Part shown: positions 44,765 to 61,560 of the stretch, piece after piece | How the letters are laid out: each line of letters begins with the position of its first letter | How positions within the stretch are numbered: position 1 is the first letter of the stretch | Assembly: GCF_026151205.1 (NCBI RefSeq) | Contig: NC_087080.1 | Span: forward strand, 12,075,837-12,139,836 | DNA from: Bolinopsis microptera | Taxonomy: Eukaryota > Ctenophora > Tentaculata > Lobata > Bolinopsidae | Direction of reading: 5' to 3' | DNA: 64,000 nucleotides | The notes under the pieces: generated by a model | Databases searched by the model: none | The model's input: the letters and a program-made list of their open reading frames with translations, nothing else | What the model was told of the DNA's origin: nothing | Position numbers and translations under genes: made by a program

Positions 44765-46468
44765 ATGAAGGTTTTACTGTTCGTGTGTTGCGTAGGTGCT
44801 CTAATTGCTACTGTTGTATCTCAGAGTGGTAGTCGGAGAAGGAATTCTAGCAGTCGGAGAAGGAGTGGTGATTGTAAGTGATCTTCACTGTTTTACTGAT
44901 TCCAACTGTTTTACCGTGATTTTCACTATTTTACCGTGATTCCAACTATTTTACCGTGATTCCACCTATTTTACCGTGATATTCACTGTCTTACCGTGAT
45001 TCTAACTATTTTACCGTGATCTTCACTGATTTACCGTGTATCACGGAGAAAATGTTGTTAAATTTGATTAGTAAACAGTAGGAACAGGAAAGATTTGTCA
45101 ATTAAAACTAATTTTATTCAGGTGTATCTAGAAATGGGGGCTGGTCCGAATGGGGTTCTTGGAGCGAATGCGACATTCGAGATGATATGCCGTATGCTAC
45201 TAAGATCAGTATAAGATACTGCAACAACCCTGAACCTTATTGCGGAGGAAGTGAATGTTCAGGGAGCAGAATGAGGACTGAGGAATGCTCTGAAGGTCAG
45301 CAAATATTCTAAGAATGTTTACATATCATCTTATTGTTCGCAGTGACAACTCAGTACCTGATCCCCCGGCTGTAGGACTGTAGAGCGGGGGACTCTAGAG
45401 CCGGGGACTGTAGGAAGTACTTGGTCGAAAGTAGGACCCTAGAGCAGGGTCAAATCGCCAGGGTAGGACTCTAGAGCGGAACTCCCTTACCGGACCCATA
45501 CTATGAGGACTCTAGAGCGGTACCCACATGCAAATTTTAGAGCGGTTAGAAATTTGAGAGCGGACTGTAGAGTGGACTTGGTCGGAAGATCGAAATCAGA
45601 TTAGATACAACTCGTGATTGATTATTACAAGATTCGTGAGATTAGAATAAGTCATGGAGTTGTTGAAGCAGAAAATTGTCCAAGATTATTTATATTATAC
45701 ATCATATATAATATCATATTGTAATTTTTAGATACGTTAGACAATTGTTCTTCCATTTGACTGAAATATCCTCATGCTACTCTAAAATGCAAAAATTTTC
45801 TTCGATAAAGAGGTATAATTATGAACTGGTCGTATCGATGTGATTTCGCTAAGCGAAATACCGACCAAGTACGTGCACTCAAGCAGATCATTTAGGAATG
45901 AGGATCTCATCGAGTCATCGCGTGACACTTTAGCACCTACTAAGGGTATCTCATGTTCAGTCTGGTGACAGGGTATGATCCAATCTTCAAAACTAACTTT
46001 ACTCTCAAATTTCTAACCGCTCTAAAATTGGCATTGTGGGTACCACTCTAGAGTCCTCATAGTATGGGTCCGGTAAGGGAGTTTCGCTCTAGAGTCCTAC
46101 CCTGGCGATTTGACTCCGCTCTAGGGTCCTACTTTTGACCAAGTACTCCCTACAGTCCCCCGCTCTAGAGTCCCCCGCTCTACAGTACTGCTCCCGATCC
46201 CCCCCCCCCCCCCCCCCCCCCCACAGAGAGGACAGGTCAACTCAAACTTTCTTCTCTTGATTCTAGGATATAAATTAATACATCTTTGCTGGCCTTCTAT
46301 TCTGACATTTCGCCGTAGATGATTCTGAGATTATTCATTCTATTATACAATTTCTTTTCAGATGGTGATCACGAGGAAGATGAGAATTCACTTGAGGTAG
46401 AGTTTGGAGGAGTCAAAGTGGATATGAACCTCGGTGAGATTAAACAACAGTGGGATCTTTTCGAGTAA
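44765..46468 (+). CDS. Small secreted thrombospondin type 1 repeat protein (3 exons, 129 aa)
   Basis: Exons 44765-44873, 45122-45295 and 46362-46468 (109+174+107=390 bases) join in phase 1 at both GT-AG introns. A signal peptide (MKVLLFVCCVGALIATVVSQ) is followed by an Arg/Ser-rich spacer (SGSRRRNSSSRRRSGD) that could be a convertase site, then a single TSR. It has the tryptophan ladder WSEWGSWSEC (44-53), the strand arginine IRYC, then NNPEPYCGGSEC...C. Cysteines are 37, 53, 70, 77, 82 and 92. The canonical second cysteine of CSxxCGxG is missing (C53 is followed by DIRDDMPYAT), while C37 and C77 are extra, so the disulfide pattern must differ from a textbook TSR. The C-terminal tail is acidic. 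The TSR lies entirely in one exon with symmetric phase 1-1 introns, typical of shuffled extracellular domains. It is likely an extracellular matrix or signalling component; a specific orthologue is not evident. Confidence 0.85.
44880..45046. repeat. About 20-bp tandem repeat in intron 1 of the TSR gene
   Basis: About eight degenerate copies of (t/a)ttcca(a/c)ctattttaccgtga occupy most of the 248-bp intron. The invariable part is TTTACCGTGAT. Confidence 0.85.
45368..46196. mobile_element. Fold-back element in intron 2 of the TSR gene
   Basis: An inverted-repeat element of about 829 bp in the same family as 18055-18550. Both arms (about 45368-45570 and 46005-46196) carry GGACT(G/C)TAGAGCGG motifs, or their complements, interspersed with gtcaaatcgccagggta and gaccaagtact spacers. 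About 430 bp of unrelated, non-coding sequence separates them. The end reads CGGGAGCAG(T)ACTGTAGAGC when inverted, as in the nested copy. ATCCCCC abuts both sides (45361 and 46197) and is probably the target duplication; at the right it has grown into a run of 24 C (46199-46222). Exact ends are uncertain by a few bases. Confidence 0.8.
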
Positions 46469-47037
46469 CTTGTAGCATCAATGTAACGATGGGAGAGTAG
46501 TTACGAGCATGGGGGAGAAGACACGTTTTAACAAAACTCAAAATGATAAATTATTTATTAGAATCTTGCTTTGTAGATTTTTGAAGCATCTAGGCGTGCG
46601 AATATCGTTTGAAATCAAACTTTATTCTTTGATAGAGGGAATGCGAAGGATTGGGTTGATCATTTATAGAGAATAATATTGTGATATTAGTAAAGTATGA
46701 AACTTTATATGCTTAACATTATGAGTATAATTTGTTGAGCATTTACCACTGGGGCGAACAGGAGTACTTTTTGATAGAAGCAAATAGTATTTAATTGGTG
46801 TGGAATACAGCTGAGTTGACAAAATTAATAGAATTAAGGGACCGAATTTTGTTGTTTGTTGATTTTAAAACTGCACATAAAATATGTTTGGTCAATGGTC
46901 TTCAATAAGCCAGAGCAATTACAAGTGCCTGGCTTATAACTGTAACTGCAACGCTAGTATGTCATACTACGCTAGTACATGTCATACTACGCATATTGCA
47001 CATCTAATGTAGAGACTCTCTTTTCTAACAACAAGAA
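46469..47037. other. 3' flank of the TSR gene
   Basis: AT-rich, no gene supported. A partial duplication (acgctagtatgtcatactacgctagtacatgtcatactacg) lies at about 46950-46992. Confidence 0.4.
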
Positions 47038-47159
47038 GTGTCTTACGAGTTCAGAGGACCCGAAGTAATAATTGGTCTGACAAAACTCAGAACTAAAACA
47101 CTAAAAGATTACACACAAAAATCCAATCGTCTACAAGATACCGATCAAAGAAGAAACAT

Positions 47160-47275
47160 ATTTCTTACTTGCGGTGGAGGGGTTGAATTCTTTTTATTGG
47201 ACGGTGGGGGAATTGTAGAAATCTCGGTAACTGGTCGACATCTTGCGACACGATGTGATAACACTGAAAAGATTG
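47160..47275 (+). pseudogene. Diverged WRAP73-like fragment
   Basis: In an open frame that begins upstream (47038), the peptide FLLDGGGIVEISVTGRHLAT followed by RCDN aligns without gaps to YLLVGVGLTAFSASGRYLAT followed by RCDS of the WRAP73 gene 1.8 kb away on the opposite strand. About half the residues are identical over 24, including GR.LATRCD. The codons differ mainly at third positions, so the similarity is at protein level and old. The surrounding residues do not align, and the frame runs into the Mutator-like element at 47349. It is most likely an ancient broken duplicate. Chance similarity is less likely but possible. Confidence 0.4.
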
Positions 47276-47348
47276 ATAAAATAACGATTGAGAAATTTCC
47301 TACTTTCATTTCATACTGTATTACAATTATGAAACATAGGTTTTTAAA

Positions 47349-47825
47349 GATTGGGCGACATCTGTCCGACAGCGACATCTGTCCGAAAGCTGAATTAGGG
47401 ATTTCGGACAGATGTCGCTGTCGGACAGGAGTCGTTTTTGGCGACATCTGTCCGAATTTCGGATCATATTGTAATTTCGGTTCACATTCGTATTTCACAA
47501 GCTCACGGGTAATCTCGTGACGTTCTAAAGCTGATGTGATCCCTTAAGATCTGATCCATCGATACGTGATTGACTAGTTGAGAACAGGATCGTGCAGGTG
47601 AAGGTCGGAAGTAGGACTGCAAATAAACTGTGGTAGTAAACTATAGCTCAGATCATATCTCAAATTGGACATGTTACGTATACAATTTAGCAAGTAACAG
47701 TTTAGATCATGTCTCTAATTGGAAATGTTCACAATTTCGGACAGATGTCGTTTTTTTTTGGTACCCTGATTCGGACAGATGTCGCTGTCGGACAGATGTC
47801 GCTGTCGGACAGGAGTCGTGTTACC
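47349..47825. mobile_element. Deletion derivative of the Mutator-like element
   Basis: A 477-bp copy, inverted relative to 17270-18851 and sharing both termini and several hundred bases of flanking internal sequence. All transposase-related DNA and almost all of the nested fold-back are gone. At the deletion junction (about 47597-47622) a stub aggtgaaggtcggaagtagg plus actg of the fold-back element remains, so the progenitor already carried the nested insertion or the filler came from one. Flanking 9-mers GTTTTTAAA (47340-47348) and GTTTTAAAA (47826-47834) differ at one base and are the probable target duplication. The ends again carry CGACATCTGTCC/GGACAGATGTCG tandem units. Confidence 0.88.
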
Positions 47826-47834
47826 GTTTTAAAA

Positions 47835-48746
47835 GTCAAAGTATTTTATTGTCAATACAGTCAAACCCCAATTTACTTGAATTCTACAAAGAAACACCGT
47901 TTTCAAATTTTTCAGATGGACTAGAACTTTGCAGTTTATCCACCTATGCAAGCAACTAACATCAATATATTTTCTAAATTTCGAAATTCTGGTCAAAGGC
48001 AGTTAAACCTAACAGACGTGAAAGTATTAACATCTTCATTGTTCACCATGAATTATCAAGTACATAATATTATTATCTTACTCCAGCTAGAGTATATTAT
48101 CATAATATATTCAACAGTTTAATTTACCAGCAGTCGGGAGAGCAACTTGTCGTATCACTACATCCTTTGTTTTGCCAAAAATCTGTGGATTCATAACTTT
48201 TCTGAAATATTCAGTTTGAATGGTCGCTGAATAGAAAAATTTTATTGGGTACATTTTAAATCGATTCGGCAATAAGACAGTTTAACGATCACGAATTATT
48301 TTCAACATTTTTGTAAGTAGATATTATGACTATTTCAAGCCTATTATAGGCTACTATATACATATATTATGATTGAATTTGAGACGATAACTTGAAAATA
48401 AAAACCGATCTTGAACTGTACATATGATTACAATAGATACAATATTATGAAGCAAATATAAACGCAATGTCATGCAATATAATCATTTATGAAAGTTTCT
48501 GCCCACACAAACTGTATATAAAAAAAATGAAAATCAATTTCATCAATTATGCATGTCAAATTCTAAAATATAGTAAATAAGATTAAAATTGTGTCTGTCA
48601 TAACTAACTACAAACTGATATAATATAATGTGTAAATAAATAGTTGATTCCAAAGATATCATAATATAACATTACTAAATCAAACCAACCTCCTTCAAAA
48701 CCTGTGCCTACCATGCTTATTGTCTAACAATAAAGATCAATTTCCT
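47835..48746. other. 3' flank of WRAP73
   Basis: AT-rich, no gene supported; presumably includes the WRAP73 3' UTR on the minus strand. A clear polyadenylation site could not be chosen. Confidence 0.4.
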
Positions 48747-50078
48747 TCAAACACTTGTGCCATAATCAGGAAAATAACACAGGCAAAAGTGGTAATCACC
48801 TTTAAGAATGAGGCAGTTTCCCTTACAAGACCAAGCAATGCTTCTAACAGGTCCGAGCTCCCCGGCTCCGCTCAATGTCTCACAATTAGGAACTTTTAGT
48901 GCCAGGACACCTGATGAGCTCCATATATACACATGATCGGCATTGCAGCACATCGCTAGGATTTCATCTTTGTCTTTGGCATGTAGAGGATCCCAATCAA
49001 GTGTCACCACTGGAGCTTGGTGGACGATCAAAGAGCAGAGGGACAGATCCTCCATGTCCCAGATCCAGACTACACTTGGTGCTGAATCACACCGTGTTGC
49101 TAGATACCGTCCAGATGCTGAAAATGCTGTTAGACCAACACCAACCAGCAAATATGGATCATCGTGATTTGCTTTGACAAATGGCAGTTCAAAGTTTTCA
49201 TTGCTATCTTTTATTGCAAACCTGCTGCCACTATCACTGAATTCTTCAGCATACACAATAGTGTTCTTTGTTACAGCGTCAGTTGTATGCTTCCACTCCT
49301 TCAGAATACTCCAGGTCACACTATTCAGAAGTTTGCATGTTCCATCATAGCATCCCAGTGCAGCAAATTGTTCTGAAGAGGATGGTGAGACACACTTGAC
49401 ACCAAGCTTGTTGGAGTACAGATCAATTTTAATCTGACAAATTCCTTTGAAATTATAAACGAAGTAACGAGGTGTAAGATGAGAGTCACAGACAAGAATT
49501 GCATCATTGATAACATGACAACTTTCCAAGTCATCAGTGCCAACTTTGAAATTACACTGGAGTGTCCAGTCAGAGTATTTGAAGATACTTATGTAATCTT
49601 CTCTGTCTCTTCTTTCGCAGATAATAGCTTGTTTCTTGTAGAAAATACACCCAGCAGAGTTGAGCTTGGGATTTTGGATGTAACTTACTCGCTTGTGATT
49701 TAGAGACCATACATTGATCCTCACACCAAATTCAGACCAAGTCAGTATCTGCTTGGAATCTGGACACCACACTGCATCAACTAACCCAGAGGAACCTTCA
49801 TCCAACTTTGATGCACAAACTGAGTTCTGTATAGTCCAGAGCTGAGATACGCCCCTTTTGAAACACGAGGAAAGAAGTGACTTACTATTTGGAGCCCAGG
49901 TTACCTTGTCTATTGTATCTATGCAGGTCAAAACAGCAACAATCTGCAACGTTTCGAATTCTCGGACAACAAGTCGAAATTGAGACGCATTAGCAATATA
50001 CCTTCCATTTGGAGAGAAATAGCACTGTCCTTTGGTAAGCTTAAATGTCTCAGAAAGATTTATACCTTGAGATGTCAT
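48747..50078 (-). CDS. WRAP73: WRAP73 (WDR8), WD-repeat centrosomal protein, intronless
   Basis: A single uninterrupted 443-codon frame, essentially the full length of vertebrate WRAP73 (460 aa). Family-specific stretches are present: SETFKL at the start, then CYFSPNGRYIA, RLVVREFETLQI, KLDEGSSGLVDAVWCPDSK, RINVWSL, ERRDREDYISIFKYSDW, GCYDGTCKLLNSVTW and SGRYLATRCDSAPSVVWIWD. It ends in DHVYIWSS and HFCLCYFPDYGTSV. These form the WD40-like blades of a beta-propeller. WRAP73 acts with SSX2IP/MSD1 at centrosomes and spindle poles, and in cilium assembly. The start is the ATG at 50078; a GTG six bases earlier is not needed. Vertebrate WRAP73 genes have many introns, so the intronless form here suggests a processed copy that is intact and under coding constraint, or lineage-specific intron loss. 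No poly(A) scar could be identified. No frame defects are seen. Confidence 0.95.
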   Translation of the reverse strand: MTSQGINLSETFKLTKGQCYFSPNGRYIANASQFRLVVREFETLQIVAVLTCIDTIDKVTWAPNSKSLLSSCFKRGVSQLWTIQNSVCASKLDEGSSGLVDAVWCPDSKQILTWSEFGVRINVWSLNHKRVSYIQNPKLNSAGCIFYKKQAIICERRDREDYISIFKYSDWTLQCNFKVGTDDLESCHVINDAILVCDSHLTPRYFVYNFKGICQIKIDLYSNKLGVKCVSPSSSEQFAALGCYDGTCKLLNSVTWSILKEWKHTTDAVTKNTIVYAEEFSDSGSRFAIKDSNENFELPFVKANHDDPYLLVGVGLTAFSASGRYLATRCDSAPSVVWIWDMEDLSLCSLIVHQAPVVTLDWDPLHAKDKDEILAMCCNADHVYIWSSSGVLALKVPNCETLSGAGELGPVRSIAWSCKGNCLILKGDYHFCLCYFPDYGTSV

Positions 50079-52336
50079 GAACACAAACTTTCTAGGAGTA
50101 ATTATTGTGAACTATCATTTTTAGAAGAACATTATAATTGGCAGGAGACTAATAACGGTAGCTCCATGAAATAGAAAATATCATTTAATTTATATTATTC
50201 AAAACAACTATACAATCATGGGCTGAGTGTGACTGGTGTGGCAGCTATGTACAGTGACAATCAAAAAGTACAATCAATCTTAGAACATTTAAGTATGATA
50301 AAGAAGTCTACTGAGACAGAAAGTTGTGTCAAATGTGCATGCTTAAACTAAATGCAGCACCACAAATCTAATAATTTGTTGAGAATGTTACAAGGAGCAA
50401 ATTTAATGCAATTCAAATCAATAGAATCTTGATCCTTGAATATCAAGACTGCTGCAATTTTATCAGGTTAAATATAATAACACAGAAGAATTGCTCTAAA
50501 GCAGCAACAAAAATCCTAAAAAATCAAATACTCAACTACCCAACATAACATAACATTATAAATAATGCTTCTCTGGGCATCTCAAAAAAGAAATTCACAG
50601 AAAATGAACAAATTACCCAAGCTCAAAATATTCAAATTACTTTCAAAGTCATGTGTGAACAAAATTGAGAATACCCATAGCTTCTACCTGGAAAAAAGCT
50701 GCTAGCAAATTCCAGGATTAAACGATTTGCAATGTGCAATTACAAAAAGAGCACATTCAGCTAGCAACGAGCACATTCATCATCGTTAAGTCAAAAATAG
50801 AACGAATCACCAATTTAAAACCGGCAAAATGTGTTCTAACGAGAATTTTGTTTTAGCGCTCGATTTATTATTTATAATTGGTACATCGTAAGTTTTAAAA
50901 CGTGTGCGCGGCGCAGTTTAAGTTTTTATGTTCGTTTTTGACATACTAATTTTAAATTAAATACAACACTACAAATCTATTACATTTATTGAGAAAATTA
51001 TGTAATGTAACGCGATGGAAGTTCTTTAAGCGGGCAATTCCAGTCCAAACCCTGAATACATGACGTAAAAGATTCGTTTTCACTTGTTTGCATAAAAAGC
51101 ATTATAATACGTTGCATGCCACTTTTCGCGCGCCGATACGTAACATGTATCAAGTTCGTTTTGCGTTTATCATTTGCATGACTCGTTTTGTTTTTGACGG
51201 ATGTTACTCGTCTAAATTTCTTCGAAGTAGCGCGCGCCGCTTTCTTCTCGAAATGTTAAAAGTAGCGCGCGCCGGGCCAGACCATTAACAATGGTCAAGT
51301 TTTGTTTCAATAACTAAACACCAACAAAACTTAATGAATTTTTAAAAACATTTTGTACATTGCAATAAATTCATGAATATTGCCTTGTCGTGAAGGTACC
51401 AAAAATGAATTATGGTCAGTATTTAAACAAAACAATTTTTACAATCATTACATTAATTCAAATTTAATTGACAAATTACTTAACGGGTGATACTCATAAA
51501 ATATCTGTTCCAACTCGGCACGCGTCCTGGTAGGTTGTAAACATACAACAAATTACTGATTATTTTATTGTCATACGTTGTATGACCCGCCGCGCACGAA
51601 GTGCGCGGCTCCCCCTGTATAGTGAAGCGACCGTATAGTGAAGCGACCGTGGGGGTCACCACGTGATACAATTATTTTACAGTCACACTGGTAAATAACG
51701 CAATTATTAACAATTAAGCAAAGTTTAATTGTGCGTGGTTTAAATTCATTTAGATATCTCTGATATGACAGACAATTTAAAATTATAATAATATATAATA
51801 CCTTTTTATAGTTTTACTTTGATTTAAACCCAAATCACAACTATTCGTAACTCATAGTTTAGTTAATAGTTATATGGCCATGTCACGTGATCGAAAACAT
51901 TTTCGTTATGAAAATTAATGATTAACGAACGTGTGATATTTGTAAAATATTTCTTTCGATCTACTAAGACTGTCACGTCGACGAAGCGAACTTTGCTTTG
52001 CTGTACACGTTATATACCTAATCACTCGACACTCATTCCACATTCGGCCGCGAAAAGATCAGGCGATGATGATTATAATCACTATACACTCGACTGTCAC
52101 GTGACCTTTTCAACCCGATCTCTAGCTGCTCTGAACGATTATTCGAAAACCTAACCTTCTAATCTGATTTCAATCCGTAACAAATAAAGCATATGCTGAA
52201 ACCCTAACGAGAAATTATACCAATTTCCTTATACCATATTGATATATGGTCATATCACGTGATTGAGACAGTTTTCGCCAATATACGAATATCTTGCCAG
52301 GGGAGCATTTAATTTTAACCCCTATGCCTATGTCAT

Positions 52337-52368
<32 letters not shown>

Positions 52369-54291
52369 GATTCGGAATCAGCGTCTGAAAATACACCGAC
52401 TCAGATTATTTTCATATTCTTAGGGCTTTTTCGCAAGAATTTTCTTAAAATTTGGGTGAGCGATTTGTTGGGGGTCAGGCTTGACGGATGATGCTTCTCG
52501 AAATTTTAGTCGGAGGCAAGTGCTACGAAGGCTCAGGCTTACTGCTTACTGGTTTAGATTACGTAGTATTCAGCATGCTGGGATGTGGGAGAAGTAGTAT
52601 AGATTAATTAAGAATTTAGTTACGGATGATGTGGAAATGGGAAAGGGGATCGGAGGTCCAGATTGCAGATTGGGTGATTTAAGAAAGACTATGGGACCAA
52701 TTTCTGATAACTTTATTCGTGATTAACAAAATAAAAATCTATTTGAAAACAATTTAATTATTGATACATAACATTACATGTTGTCATAACACTTTCAGAA
52801 GAGAGAATATTTTATATTAATAACATTTACTACGTTGCATTTTTTATATAATGTATTATATCTTCCAACAAAAATAAATTCTTTGAGTGTTAACTCTCCG
52901 ATATGAAGCAGAAAATTAGTGACCAGTTGTGGAACGTAATTGAGCGACTTTTTCAGCTCTCGGATGACCTCAAATTTTCCTGCCGTCAAATCGGTAATAC
53001 GAAATTTCAACTTTGTAGCACGTGAAAACTAATTTTACTAAGCGGAAAATACTGCCACTTTCTGTGTCATTTTCAAGATCAAATAGCCACTCTGCAATGT
53101 ACAATTAATTTAAAGGGGTGACGCTCCGGTGCAGCAGCTAGTAAACGGTTACTTTACGACACAGAAAGCTAGTCTTCTAGAAAGTAGCTGTAAAAATTAA
53201 AATCACCCCGACACAAGTACTGGCATTCAGAGTTCACAGACATTATATTATATATCAAGTAGCCAGAGTCACACTAGTAAATTAATCATGTATAACTAGA
53301 ACAGTGCGCTATACAGCTTGTTATGATAACAAAATGTTAATAATGTCAACAATATGAGAACTAATTTTACGTTTTTTCCGAATGTATCAGGATTAAACTG
53401 AAGAAAAATAGATTGGAGTGACGTTGGAAGAATAGGTGAGATGAGAATTAAAAACTGTCAATAACAATTATAATAACTGATAAAAACAAAATCTTTAATA
53501 TTGCAGTATAATTATAAGCACCTTATTGAATATTGCCACGAGCAGTATACGGCCAATTCAAGAATTTTCGTATTATATTAATATTATTAATGTAATCATT
53601 ATATGCTACCCCTATCATGTCATTTAACTGGACATTTAAGAAATTGCCGCAACAGAAGTGTATTGGGAAAACAACGTGTACTATTACATTCTACATTAAA
53701 CATTGAGTCAACATGGCATGTGATGGGAATTCCAAAAGGGGAGCGGCACTAATTAACTAATTATCAATTGATAAACTAATAATTAATTAATTACTAATCA
53801 AATTTTATATCATAGATCCACTGTAAAACAAAGGTGTTCTACAGTACAGCAGAGCTCTCAGTTTGATACAATACGTCAGTGCTTGATTCTAGTTAATCTA
53901 CAACTTAAAACTATTAACAAAAGGCCATCATTCAAATATATTAGTGGCATTCCAAAAGGAACAAAGTGGAAGTCATTATATTAAACATCCTTATAACATA
54001 ATATTAAACAATGAGTTAGACACAGTAAGACGAGTATTCAGTAAGCATTCCCTGACATCTCGTTTATATCAACTGATAATACTATTATCATTGCAAGTCT
54101 AAAGGGCACGTTCAATCGACACTACTAGACCATAGAGCGGTACACACGGCACGCGGCGCGCTACACGGCACGGGGCGTGCTTCTCAACACGAGGACTCAA
54201 TTCACCTTGATTCTTCAAGTTCAACTTGATGATCTTGTCACTCTCACACAGGATAGATATAAGCTAATCTCAATATATAAGTCTCGCTACG
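50079..54291. other. Intergenic, including PKA-C 3' UTR
   Basis: No gene supported. A perfect GC-rich hairpin CCGCGCAC-GAA-GTGCGCGG is at 51590-51608, followed by a duplicated gtatagtgaagcgacc. Clustered gcgcgcc/cgcgcgcc motifs occur at about 51130-51272. A homopolymer of 31 G lies at 52337-52367. The last 1-1.5 kb before 54291 is presumably 3' UTR of the minus-strand kinase. Confidence 0.4.
52337..52367. repeat. Poly-G run (31 bases)
   Basis: An uninterrupted run of 31 G. This length is unusual in AT-rich DNA, and the exact count may be an assembly estimate. Confidence 0.9.
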
Positions 54292-61534
<7,243 letters not shown>

Positions 61535-61560
61535 CTGTAACAGTGCGATAAGTACAGATC

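Noticed and set aside
47038-47520. A full 160-residue gene
   Set aside because: The second half is translated transposon terminus and there is no ATG at the frame start; only the 24-residue WRAP73-like segment is of interest.
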